Shown: positions 1-7,546 of the stretch, one piece after another
How positions within the stretch are numbered: the stretch's first letter is position 1
Layout of the letters: each line of letters opens with the position of its first letter
Source: an uncultured Oscillospiraceae bacterium
GTDB taxonomy: Bacteria; Bacillota; Clostridia; Oscillospirales; Oscillospiraceae
DNA: 13,329 bases
Assembly: GCA_900763685.1 (NCBI GenBank)
Contig: CAAFLF010000046.1
Location: forward strand, 1 to 13,329
Reading direction: 5' to 3'
Translations under genes and position numbers: made by a program
Notes under the pieces: model-generated
What the model was told of the DNA's origin: nothing
Seen by the model: the letters and a program-made list of their open reading frames with translations, nothing else
Database searches by the model: none

Positions 1-76
1 CTATCCCTTGTGGACTTGCCGTCCGCAAACGGTTTTGACAAACCGTTTGCCGCCAGCAAGTTTGAAGATTAGACAT
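1..76 (-). CDS. Possible short ORF running off the left edge (doubtful)
   Basis: On the minus strand an ATG at 76 opens a frame of about 25 codons that is still open at position 1. A GGAGG sequence (complement of 85-89) sits 8 bases upstream, which is a good ribosome binding site. However, the frame runs straight through a perfect hairpin (25-50), the peptide start (MSNLQTCWRQ) resembles no family I recognise, and its codons lack the G/C-ending bias of the neighbouring genes. It is more likely an incidental frame inside an intergenic repeat than a real gene. The GGAGG is also locked inside the 82-115 hairpin. Confidence 0.15.
   Translation of the reverse strand, partial: MSNLQTCWRQTVCQNRLRTASPQGI
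14..61. repeat. Nested inverted repeat in AT-richer intergenic DNA
   Basis: An 11-bp perfect stem (25-35 with 40-50) encloses the four-base loop TGAC. It is itself enclosed, across a 5x5 internal loop, by a 6-bp stem (14-19 ACTTGC with 56-61 GCAAGT). There is no T-tract on either side, so it is not a standard terminator. The long stem with an internal loop is typical of small dispersed palindromic elements, but copy number cannot be seen from one window. Confidence 0.55.
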
Positions 77-81
77 AAACA

Positions 82-115
82 AATCCTCCGCATGGTCTAA
101 GCCATACGGAGGATT
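82..115 (-). terminator. Hairpin downstream of azlD, possible weak terminator
   Basis: AATCCTCCG (82-90) pairs with CGGAGGATT (107-115), then one C/A mismatch, then four more pairs (92-95 with 102-105) around the loop TCTAAG. It lies about 40 bases past the azlD stop, where a terminator for azlCD is expected. The run after the stem on the minus strand (TGTTTATGT) is only moderately T-rich, so the terminator call is tentative. One arm carries a Shine-Dalgarno-like GGAGG that could serve the doubtful ORF at 76. Confidence 0.4.
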
Positions 116-154
116 AACTGTTTTACGGACACCCGTCTATCCCGCTTCCTTTTT

Positions 155-484
155 TCACGCGAATACCACCTGCACCAGCAGCATGTAGACCGCCGTCCCT
201 CCCGCGATGGAGAGCAGCACGTTCCGCTTCCAGCCGTGCAGCAGAGCCGTCACGGCGATGGCGATGGCCTCCGGCGCCCCGTAGGGGAAGGCCAGGGGCG
301 TCACGGACTTCAGGCAGTACACCACCAAAAGCCCCATCACCGCCGGGGGCAGCAGCTGCCCCAGCTGCCGCGCCACCGCCGGGGGCTGCCGGTTCTCCGG
401 GAAGAGCAGGAAGGGCAGCCAGCGGGTGATCTGGGTCCCCAGGGCCACCGCCAGCACCATCAGGAGCATCTCAAGCTTCGTCAT
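155..484 (-). CDS. azlD: AzlD family branched-chain amino acid export subunit
   Basis: A 109-residue protein, the usual length for AzlD, the small subunit of the AzlC/AzlD branched-chain amino acid exporter (LIV-E family). It should sit in the cytoplasmic membrane with AzlC. Hydrophobic segments near residues 3-18, 40-60, 66-84 and 89-107 suggest about four membrane helices. The N-terminal TRWLPFLLFP stretch is typical of the family, as is the central segment rich in proline and glycine (LLPPAVMGLLVVYCLK). Its ATG overlaps the last 14 bases of azlC (stop at 471-473), so the two are translationally coupled and made together. Family identity is clear. The transported substrate is by analogy with Bacillus AzlCD, which exports leucine analogues. 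Confidence 0.9.
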   Translation of the reverse strand: MTKLEMLLMVLAVALGTQITRWLPFLLFPENRQPPAVARQLGQLLPPAVMGLLVVYCLKSVTPLAFPYGAPEAIAIAVTALLHGWKRNVLLSIAGGTAVYMLLVQVVFA

Positions 485-1178
485 GGCAGAGCTTCCTCCT
501 TCCCGCGAGCAGCGCCGCCAGGATCAGCGCCATGGCGGGGATCACCAGGTTGTCCGCCCCGAAGACCGCGAGGCTCAGCACCGTGCAGACAACGCCGATG
601 ACGGCGGAGGGCCGGTTCTCCGGCTTGCGCCACTGCTCCAGAAACAGCACCACGAAGAGCGCCGTCAGGGCGAAGTCCATCCCCGTGGTGTCAAAGGGGA
701 TCAGGTCCCCCACCGCCGCCCCCAGGAGGGACGCCGCCAGCCAATACCCGTAGTCCAGCAGCGTCACCGCCAGGTAGAAGTCCTTGGCCTCCACCTCCGG
801 CGGCGGCTCCACGGTGGAGACGATGGAGAAGGTCTCGTCGCAGAGCATGTAGATGAGGGGGAAGCGGGCCTTGCCCATCCCCTTGTAGCGGTCCAGCATG
901 CTGAGACCGTAGAACATGTGCCGGGCGTTGACCATCAGGCTCAGCAGCAGGGCCTGCAGGGGGTCGAAGGCCCCGCAGAGCAGGCTGATGGCCACGAACT
1001 GTATGCTCCCGCCGAAGGCCACCGCGCTCATGAGCCCCGTCCAGACGATGCCGAGCCCGCTGGTGGACATCAGGATGCCGTAGGCGACGCCGAGACAGAG
1101 AAAGCCCGTCAGCACCGGCACCGTCACCGGGAACGCCGCCCGCAGCGCCTGGGCAAAGCCGCCCCTCGCCTTCTCCAA
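471..1178 (-). CDS. azlC: AzlC family branched-chain amino acid permease
   Basis: A predicted 235-residue inner-membrane protein, the main subunit of an AzlCD exporter. Family features are the N-terminal GVAYGILM helix, AVAFGGSIQF, the conserved NARHMFYG loop and the DETFS segment after the third helix. The frame stays open well upstream, but the promoter at 1230-1258 rules out those starts. The only suitable start below it is TTG at 1178, preceded by a purine-rich AGGAGGGGAGGA, and it gives the normal family length. The gene overlaps azlD by 14 bases and the pair is the only content of this leftward unit. No leucine-responsive leader or CodY-like box was recognised upstream. The start codon is inferred; the function is a confident family call. 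Confidence 0.88.
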   Translation of the reverse strand: MEKARGGFAQALRAAFPVTVPVLTGFLCLGVAYGILMSTSGLGIVWTGLMSAVAFGGSIQFVAISLLCGAFDPLQALLLSLMVNARHMFYGLSMLDRYKGMGKARFPLIYMLCDETFSIVSTVEPPPEVEAKDFYLAVTLLDYGYWLAASLLGAAVGDLIPFDTTGMDFALTALFVVLFLEQWRKPENRPSAVIGVVCTVLSLAVFGADNLVIPAMALILAALLAGRRKLCHDEA

Positions 1179-1229
1179 GGGTCCTCCCCTCCTCCCTACC
1201 TCTTTGGTATGATTAGTGTGATGGAAGGT

Positions 1230-1258
1230 AGTATACGGCGCTTCCCCCGGAAAGTCAA
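1230..1258 (-). promoter_or_regulatory. SigA-type promoter for azlCD
   Basis: On the minus strand TTGACT (complement of 1253-1258) is followed after exactly 17 bases by TATACT (complement of 1230-1235). Both boxes match five of six consensus bases. The predicted transcript starts near 1223, leaving a leader of about 45 bases before the TTG start at 1178. This promoter supports the shortened azlC start. Confidence 0.8.
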
Positions 1259-1346
1259 CGGGGCCCCTGGCCATAAAAACCCGCCCCTCCCCGGATTTTT
1301 TTATGCACTTTCCCCGTCCCGCCGCCTCCCCGCCCCGGCAGGGGGC

Positions 1347-1375
1347 TTGCCCGGGCGGATGGGATACGGTATAAT
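1347..1375 (+). promoter_or_regulatory. SigA-type promoter for the three-gene operon
   Basis: TTGCCC (1347-1352), a 17-base spacer, then a perfect TATAAT (1370-1375). Transcription would start near 1382, giving a leader of about 44 bases. An imperfect inverted repeat (CCCCGGCA at about 1333-1340 against TGCCCGGG at 1348-1355) overlaps the -35 box and could be an operator, though in such GC-rich DNA it may be chance. The promoter is about 90 bases from the divergent azlC promoter. Confidence 0.75.
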
Positions 1376-1393
1376 GAGGGAAAACTACGTGCG

Positions 1394-1420
1394 CCCCGGG
1401 CCCGCCCCGGGGGAGAGGAG
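1394..1420 (+). promoter_or_regulatory. Leader hairpin next to the ribosome binding site
   Basis: CCCCGGG (1394-1400) pairs perfectly with CCCGGGG (1406-1412) around the loop CCCGC. The stem is all G-C and touches the purine-rich ribosome binding site GGGAGAGGAG (1411-1420) just before the ATG at 1426. In a transcript starting near 1382 it could reduce or tune translation of the large protein. No ligand-binding fold is recognisable, so no riboswitch is claimed. Confidence 0.45.
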
Positions 1421-1425
1421 CGACC

Positions 1426-4400
1426 ATGGCGAAACGATCCGCTGCCCGGGCCCTGGGGGCCCTGACCCGTGCCTTCACCGCGCCGGAATTCCTCCGCCAG
1501 ACCCAGTTCTCCCAGGAGGAGGCCCTGACCCGGCTTGCCGCCGTGGACTGGCCCCAGGAGCTGGAGGCCCGGCTCCCCGCCGTCCGCCGCTTCTCCTGCG
1601 CCGAGGTCCGGGACCTCTGCCGCCCCCTGCTGGACGCCCTCTCCCCGGAGCCGGAGGAGGGCTGGCTCTCCGCCGCCTACCACCAGGCCGTGGGCATCCT
1701 CTACCCCGAGGGGGCGGAGGAGCTCCCCCTGCCCGTCCGCCAGGGCTGCCTCTGCCTCCTGCGGGTCCTGCAGGTCCTCCTGCGGGAGGAGCGCCGCCTG
1801 CCCTTTGACCCCCGGCTGGACTTCGCCTTCTGCGCCGAGGACGAGCTCTCCGGCAGCTTCCTTGGGGAGGAGTACCGCCGCTTCCTGGCCCGCTGGCAGG
1901 AGGAGTATGTCTACGAGCTGCTGCGCCTGGGGCAGGAGGTCACCCCCTACCGGACCCTGGAGCACATTGCGGGCGTCCACCATGTTGCCATGCGGACGGC
2001 CCGGGCCTTCGCCCAGGGCGGGGGTCTCGTGGACCTCGCCCTCATGAGCGCCGCCGCCGCGGGCCACGACATCGGCAAGTTCGGCTGCCGGGCCGGGGAG
2101 CGGGTGCCCTACCTCCACTATCACTACACGGACCAGTGGTTCACCCGCCAGGGCCTCTCCGCCATCGGCCACATCGCGGCCAACCACTCCGTCTGGGACC
2201 TGGAGATCGAGAACCTCTCCGCGGAGTCGCTGATCCTGGTCTACTCGGACTTCCGGGTGAAGCAGTCCCGGGACGAGCACGGCGGCGAGATCACGGAGAT
2301 CTTCTCCCTGAAGGACTCCTTCGACGTCATCCTCTCCAAGCTGGACAACGTGGACGAGGCCAAGCGCCTCCGCTACCGCTTCGTCTACGCCAAGCTCCGG
2401 GACTTTGAGGAGTACCTGCAGGCCTTCGGGGTGGACACCACCCTCCGCCACCTCCGCCTCCCCCCGCCGGAGCGGAAGGACGCCGCCCTCCTCTCCCCGG
2501 ACGAGGTGGTGGTGGGCCTGCGGCGGGCGGCGGTGGACCACAACATCCGCCTGATGCACCGCTTCGGCCACGACCACCTCTTCGCCAGTATGCTGGAATC
2601 CGCCCGCAGCCAGAAGCACTGGGCCCAGATCCGGGCCTATATCTCCGCCTTCGAGGAGTATTTCACCTATTTGACGGACTACCAGAAGGAGCAGACCCTG
2701 GACTTCCTCTATGAGCTCCTGGTCTACCCGGACGGCGACATCCGCCGCCAGGCCGCCGCCCTCATGGGCCGCATCCTCGCGGACTTCCGCACCGGCTACC
2801 GCAAGGAGCACCCCCAGGACGCCCCCTCCGACCCCGGGGAGGACCGGCCCTACCAGCTCTGGGCGGAGCTGGTCACAAAGCTCATCCAGCCGGACCGCCG
2901 CCTGACCCCCAAGCAGACCAGCACCGTCCGCTACACGGCGAAGCTGGTGGCGGAGTCCCTCCTGGCCCACTGCTCGGACACCGCCGCCCCCCGCTTCGTG
3001 GGGGAGCTCCTCCACCGCTGCCGCCAACCGGCGGAGCTGGACGGTGAGACCGCCTTCGCCCTGCTGGACGCCGTGGTGAGCCTCCCCGCCGGCCGCTGCG
3101 CGGAGGCCGACGCCGCCGTGCTGACGGGCTTCGCCGCCTACTGGCTCCGAAACGGCGACGAGCCCCAGCAGGCCGCCGCCGCCCGGCTCTTTGACCACCT
3201 CCTGGCCATCCTCCCGGCGGACTCCCCGGTCCGCGGCCGGGTCGCCCAGGCCGTGGCGGACTTCTGGGGCGGCAGCACCCCCCTGCGCTTCGCCGCCCTG
3301 CGCCTCCGCCGCCGGCTGGGTCTCCCCACCGTGACGCTGGAGCGCCTGCTGGACGACCCCGAGGCCGTCAGCAACGTCTTTCTCGATAACCTGAAGACCG
3401 CCACCCACTGGGTGCTGAAGGCCATCGGCGTGGAGTACCTCCTCTACCAGGCGGAGCGGACGGAGGGCCAGAACCTCCTCCACATCGCCACCCACTTCTC
3501 CAACCTCATCAAGGTCAGTGAGAACGTCATCGTCCGCCGCATGGCGGGGGAATCCCTCCTGGCCCTGGCCCCCTCCCTCAGCCGGGACCGCCGCAACGAG
3601 ATCGCGGTGGAGCTCTCCAAGGCCCTGGAATCCGGCCAGAGCGAGATCTCCAAGTATATCCCGGAGTACCTGGGCCAGTTCGCCCTCTGGCTCTCCCCCC
3701 GGGAGCTGGACGAGGTCATCTCCCAGATGGAGGGCCTCCTCTCCTCCCCCAATGAGAACGTGGCCGACGCCGCCCTCACCACCATCGGCTCCCTCCTGGA
3801 GCATTACAGCGCCCGACGGGGCCGCTTCTCCGAGTCCGACGCCGCGCTGGACGCCCGCCGCCGCCACCTGACGGGCCTCCTCCTCACGGGCCTCGCCTCC
3901 TACCGGGAGGGCGAGCGCCGGGAGTCCCTGCGCATCTTCGGTGACGGCCTCTTCGCCTCGGAAAAGCTCACCCTGGAGGAGAAGACCCAGCTCTTCACCC
4001 TCACGGCGAAAAAGATCCTCTGCCTCATCCAGGACCGCCCCGGCACGGAGCTCACCTTCTTCCACACCGCCGCGGCCCTCTCCCGGATCTACCGCTTCAT
4101 CGTCCTCCACAAGATCGAGTCCGGCCCCTTCCTCTTCCAGCCGCCGAAAAAGGTGGCCTTCTTCCCCGGCACCTTCGACCCCTTCTCCCTCTCCCACAAG
4201 GGCATCGTCCAGGACATCCGGAACCGGGGCTTTGAGGTCTACCTCGCCATCGACGAGTTCTCCTGGAGCAAGAAGACCCAGCCCTCCCTGGTGCGGCGGC
4301 AGCTTGCCAGCATGTCCGTGGCGGACGAGTTCGATGTCTACCTCTTCCCCCACGACTTCCCGGTGAACCTCTCCAACCCGGACGATCTCCAGGCCCTGCG

Positions 4401-6219
4401 CCGGTGCTTTGTCGGGCGGGAGCTCTACCTCGCCGTGGGCAGCGACGTGGTGGCCAACGCCTCCTCCTACCGTCTGCCCCCCTCCCCCGGCTGCGTCCAG
4501 GAGATGAACCACATCGTCTTCCGCCGCCAGAGCGACGCCGACGGCCAGGCCATCGACGCCGATCTCTCCCGCATCCAGGGCAAGGTCCTGGAGCTGCAGC
4601 TCCCCACCCATCTGGAGGACATCAGCTCCTCCCGCATCCGGGACAACATCGACCTGGGCCGGGACATCTCCAACCTCATCGACCCCACCGTCCAGGACTT
4701 CATCTACCGCAACGGCCTCTACCTCCGGGAGCCCCAGTATAAGCGCATCCTCCTGGCCGGGGACCTGGAGTTCCGCTGCAACCCCCGCCCGGATGACGCC
4801 CTCCGGGTGGAGGCGGAGGAGTTCTCCGCCGCCCAGGGCGCCTCCCTCCCCCTGGAGGAGACCGACACCCTCCTCTTCCTCCGCCGGGGCGGCACGGTGC
4901 TGGGCGTCCTCACGACCCGGGACGTGGGCTCCGCCCAGCTCTACGGCGTCCTGGGCGACGCCGACACGGCGGACGCCGTCCGCCGCCGGGCCGCGGGCCG
5001 CGTCCGGCTCCTCGCGGGCATGGTCTGCCGCCGGGAGGCCGGGGACCTCCCCCAGGCCCTCCTGACGGAAGCCCTGGCCCAGGCCCTGCGGGAGGAGTGC
5101 GGCTGCGCCCTGGCCGCCCAGGCCTTCCTGGCGCCTCCCGGCCGCCGGGAGCTCCTCCGCCGCAACGGCTTCCTCCCCCTGGAGGAGAGCGGCGAGGCCG
5201 GCCCCTACCTTGTGGACATGCGCTCCCCGGTGGCCCTCATCCGCAACATCGCCACCACCCTGAAAGAGCCCTTCGCCTCGGACCCCGCCGTCCTCTCCGC
5301 CGTCCGCGCCGCCCACCTCCGCTTTCAGGAGGCCGTGGCCGCCATGTATCCCGGCAGCCTGGTCCTCTCCCTGGACGCGGAGCTCATCTACCACCGTCTC
5401 TCCCGCCGCATCGCCCAGTGCAACGGCGTGCCGGAGACCCCCACGGTGCCCCGGGTCCTGGGCCCCAAGATGTGCGTCCCCTTCGGCAAGATCCTCCGGG
5501 GCAACGTCATCCCCAACACCGTCACCAAGACCCTCCACACGGACAAAGTCTTCGCCCCGGACCTCCGCTCCTTCACCATCGGCGCCTACCCCGGCTACGC
5601 CCCGCTGGAGAGCCAGATCCGCATGATCCGCTCCTTCCGCCGGGACGCCATCCTGGTGGACGACCTCCTCCACTCCGGCAGCCGCATGCGCTTCCTGGCT
5701 CCCCTCCTCCGGCAGTACCAGCTGCCCATCGACCGGGTCCTCGTTGGCGTCATCAGCAACCGGGGCCGGGACCTGATGGCGGACCTGGGCTTCCCCGCCG
5801 AGGGCGTCTACTCCGTCCCCAACCTCCGGGCCTGGTTCGTGGAGTCCACCATGTACCCCTTCATCGGCGGCGACGCTGTGGAGGGGGCGGAGCCCTCCGT
5901 CCCCGGCCTCACGGCGGCGGTGAACCTGATCCTGCCCTACGCCATGCCCCGCTTCTGCCGGGACTGCCGCCCCGGCAGCGTCTACCGCTTCTCCCAGACC
6001 TGCCTGGAGAACAGCCGGGACATCCTCACCGCCCTGGAAAGGGTCTACCGGGAGCGCTTCGCCCGGAGCCTCACCCTCTCCCGGCTGGGAGAGGCCGTGG
6101 TCCTGCCCCTCTCCCCGGATAAGGGCCGGGGCCTGCGCTACGATCCCAACCTCCCCGCCTCCGAGTGCGTCCAGACCGACCTGGCGCAGCTCCTCCGGAC
6201 CCGGGACGTCATGGAATAA
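1426..6219 (+). CDS. 1597-residue HD / helical repeat / NadD-like / PRTase-like fusion protein
   Basis: A very large, apparently cytosolic protein with no signal peptide or membrane helices. Domains in order: N-terminal helical region (1-170); HD-type metal phosphohydrolase (about 170-280, with H185/H186, HDIGK at 214-218, H249, H254 and D275); long alpha-helical, HEAT-like region (about 360-900); NadD-like nucleotidyltransferase (908-1100) with GTFDP at 915-919, ISSSRIR at 1066-1072 and the NadD-type ending FIYRNGLY; a tentative GNAT-like segment (1107-1255, ending RRNGF); and a phosphoribosyltransferase-like domain with AILVDDLLHSGSR at 1408-1420, matching the PRPP-binding loop. C1511/C1514 form a CxxC near the end. 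The usual HxGH of the transferase reads SLSH (921-924), so its first histidine is lost. ATG 1426 follows a GGAGAGGAG-type site. It is first gene of an operon and 12 bases from the next. Automated annotation would probably call it a NadD or cytidylyltransferase; the true reaction is unknown. Confidence 0.85.
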   Translation: MAKRSAARALGALTRAFTAPEFLRQTQFSQEEALTRLAAVDWPQELEARLPAVRRFSCAEVRDLCRPLLDALSPEPEEGWLSAAYHQAVGILYPEGAEELPLPVRQGCLCLLRVLQVLLREERRLPFDPRLDFAFCAEDELSGSFLGEEYRRFLARWQEEYVYELLRLGQEVTPYRTLEHIAGVHHVAMRTARAFAQGGGLVDLALMSAAAAGHDIGKFGCRAGERVPYLHYHYTDQWFTRQGLSAIGHIAANHSVWDLEIENLSAESLILVYSDFRVKQSRDEHGGEITEIFSLKDSFDVILSKLDNVDEAKRLRYRFVYAKLRDFEEYLQAFGVDTTLRHLRLPPPERKDAALLSPDEVVVGLRRAAVDHNIRLMHRFGHDHLFASMLESARSQKHWAQIRAYISAFEEYFTYLTDYQKEQTLDFLYELLVYPDGDIRRQAAALMGRILADFRTGYRKEHPQDAPSDPGEDRPYQLWAELVTKLIQPDRRLTPKQTSTVRYTAKLVAESLLAHCSDTAAPRFVGELLHRCRQPAELDGETAFALLDAVVSLPAGRCAEADAAVLTGFAAYWLRNGDEPQQAAAARLFDHLLAILPADSPVRGRVAQAVADFWGGSTPLRFAALRLRRRLGLPTVTLERLLDDPEAVSNVFLDNLKTATHWVLKAIGVEYLLYQAERTEGQNLLHIATHFSNLIKVSENVIVRRMAGESLLALAPSLSRDRRNEIAVELSKALESGQSEISKYIPEYLGQFALWLSPRELDEVISQMEGLLSSPNENVADAALTTIGSLLEHYSARRGRFSESDAALDARRRHLTGLLLTGLASYREGERRESLRIFGDGLFASEKLTLEEKTQLFTLTAKKILCLIQDRPGTELTFFHTAAALSRIYRFIVLHKIESGPFLFQPPKKVAFFPGTFDPFSLSHKGIVQDIRNRGFEVYLAIDEFSWSKKTQPSLVRRQLASMSVADEFDVYLFPHDFPVNLSNPDDLQALRRCFVGRELYLAVGSDVVANASSYRLPPSPGCVQEMNHIVFRRQSDADGQAIDADLSRIQGKVLELQLPTHLEDISSSRIRDNIDLGRDISNLIDPTVQDFIYRNGLYLREPQYKRILLAGDLEFRCNPRPDDALRVEAEEFSAAQGASLPLEETDTLLFLRRGGTVLGVLTTRDVGSAQLYGVLGDADTADAVRRRAAGRVRLLAGMVCRREAGDLPQALLTEALAQALREECGCALAAQAFLAPPGRRELLRRNGFLPLEESGEAGPYLVDMRSPVALIRNIATTLKEPFASDPAVLSAVRAAHLRFQEAVAAMYPGSLVLSLDAELIYHRLSRRIAQCNGVPETPTVPRVLGPKMCVPFGKILRGNVIPNTVTKTLHTDKVFAPDLRSFTIGAYPGYAPLESQIRMIRSFRRDAILVDDLLHSGSRMRFLAPLLRQYQLPIDRVLVGVISNRGRDLMADLGFPAEGVYSVPNLRAWFVESTMYPFIGGDAVEGAEPSVPGLTAAVNLILPYAMPRFCRDCRPGSVYRFSQTCLENSRDILTALERVYRERFARSLTLSRLGEAVVLPLSPDKGRGLRYDPNLPASECVQTDLAQLLRTRDVME

Positions 6220-6231
6220 AAGGAGACTCTC

Positions 6232-7470
6232 ATGGAACTCTACCGTTATGAGGCCGCCGGGGCCCCCGCTCTCTCGGCCATTCCGGACCTGCCCCTGCCC
6301 CGCCTCCCCCGGGGGGAGGACTGCCCGGAGCGCTTCCTTCTCCGCCGGGGCGGCGGCCGGGCCGTCTTCTGCCCCTCGGACCCCCGCCAGCTCTTCGCGG
6401 AGACCGAGGACGTCCGCTTCCTCTCCCCGGATTCCCTGGGAGAGCTTCCGGACCTTCCCCCCGCCCTCCTGGACCGCATCCAGGCCCGGACCCTTCAGGC
6501 CGTGGACCTGGCCCATCCCCGCTGGGAGGACGCCCTTCGCTTCCAGCCCCTCTCCGGGGGGAAAAAGCGCCTCCACCTCCTGGCGGTGGGGGACGTGGGC
6601 GGCACCCTTCTCACGGCCCTGAAGCTCCTGGGGAGCGACGTCATCGACAGCGTCGGCATCCGCGACGTCAACGCCGCCGCCGTGGAGCGCTGGCGCTCCG
6701 AGATGGGCCAGATCTCCTGGCCCTGGGACTACCAGGCCCTCCCGGAGGTGGAGCCCGTGGACTTAGACCACCTCTTCGACTGCGATGTCTTCCTCTTCGC
6801 CGCCGCCAAGGCCGTCCCCCCCGTGGGGGCCGGCGGCGATGTCCGCATGGCCCAGCTGGCCGCCAACCGCCCCCTGGCGGAGCATTACGCCCGCCTGGCC
6901 CGGGAGCGGAGGTTCCGGGGCCTGTTCCTGGTGATGAGCGACCCGGTGGACCCCCTCTGCCGGGCGGCGTACCTGGCCTCCAACCGGGACGAGGCCGGAA
7001 ACCTGGACCACCGGGGCCTCCTCCCCGAGCAGATCCGGGGCCTGGGTCTCGGCGTGATGAACGCCCGGGCGGCGTACTTCGCGAAGCGGGACCCCCGCTA
7101 CGCCGCCTTCCTGACGGAGGGCCGCAGCTTCGGTCCCCACGGCCAGGGCCTGGTCCTGGCCAACTCCATCGCCCACTACGATGACGCCCTCTCCCAGGCC
7201 CTGACGGCGGAGGTTCTCTCCGCCAACCTTCGTATCCGGGAGCTGGGCTTCAAGCCCTTCGTGGCCCCGGCGGTGTCCTCCGGCGCCATGCAGCTTTTGC
7301 TGCTGCTCCGGGGCCAGTGGCACTGCGCCTCCCTGCCCCTGGGGGATGTCTTCTTCGGCTGCCGGAGCCGCCTGACCCCCCTGGGCCCCGAGACGGAGGC
7401 CCTCCCCCTGCCGCCCCAGCTCCTCTCCCGCCTCCAAGCCTCCGAATCCCACCTCCGGGCCATCCTCTGA
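6232..7470 (+). CDS. Divergent lactate/malate dehydrogenase-like protein
   Basis: A 412-residue protein whose region from about 113 on follows the NAD-dependent lactate/malate dehydrogenase fold. It has a Rossmann start, LLAVGDVGG (116-124), and an acidic residue ending the second strand (D145), as used for NAD ribose binding. Next come DVR (203-205) and N212, SDPVD (236-240, where the family usually has SNPVD), NAR (277-279), matching the substrate-binding arginine region, and GPHG (301-304), matching the catalytic histidine of GEHG. So the catalytic His and substrate Arg appear present, while an Asn of the active-site loop is Asp. The first 110 residues are an extension of unknown role, so it is not a housekeeping LDH, which is about 315 residues long. 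AAAAGGAG precedes the ATG. Only 12 bases follow the large fusion gene, so the two are cotranscribed. Substrate unknown. Confidence 0.8.
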   Translation: MELYRYEAAGAPALSAIPDLPLPRLPRGEDCPERFLLRRGGGRAVFCPSDPRQLFAETEDVRFLSPDSLGELPDLPPALLDRIQARTLQAVDLAHPRWEDALRFQPLSGGKKRLHLLAVGDVGGTLLTALKLLGSDVIDSVGIRDVNAAAVERWRSEMGQISWPWDYQALPEVEPVDLDHLFDCDVFLFAAAKAVPPVGAGGDVRMAQLAANRPLAEHYARLARERRFRGLFLVMSDPVDPLCRAAYLASNRDEAGNLDHRGLLPEQIRGLGLGVMNARAAYFAKRDPRYAAFLTEGRSFGPHGQGLVLANSIAHYDDALSQALTAEVLSANLRIRELGFKPFVAPAVSSGAMQLLLLLRGQWHCASLPLGDVFFGCRSRLTPLGPETEALPLPPQLLSRLQASESHLRAIL

Positions 7471-7546
7471 CCCCGCCAGTGGGATTTCCCATCCTTCATG
7501 GTCCATTCCCCCCATTCTCCCTGATCGCCCCGGAAAGGAGGTCCCC
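7471..7546 (+). promoter_or_regulatory. Intra-operon gap with strong ribosome binding site
   Basis: A 76-base spacer between the dehydrogenase-like and flavoprotein genes. It holds a near-perfect Shine-Dalgarno sequence AAAGGAGGT (7534-7542), four bases from the ATG. Near its start TGGG/CCCA (7480-7491) could form only a weak stem. No promoter or terminator is evident, so the third gene is probably read through from the same promoter. Confidence 0.6.

Noticed and set aside
1179..1478. An N-terminal extension of azlC by about 100 codons
   Set aside because: It would begin upstream of the azlC promoter, overlaps the divergent gene's start, and exceeds the family length. The TTG at 1178 fits better.
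1426..6219. Reading the large fusion as a phage-defence protein because of its HD and repeat domains
   Set aside because: There is no nearby nuclease, cyclase, protease, integrase or other defence gene. The neighbours are metabolic oxidoreductases and the base composition matches the chromosome.
1255..6576. A minus-strand open frame of more than 1700 codons opposite the large fusion gene
   Set aside because: Its Gly/Glu/Val-rich low-complexity translation is the mirror image of the G/C-ending codon bias on the plus strand. The plus frame has recognisable domains, a promoter and a ribosome binding site; this one has none.
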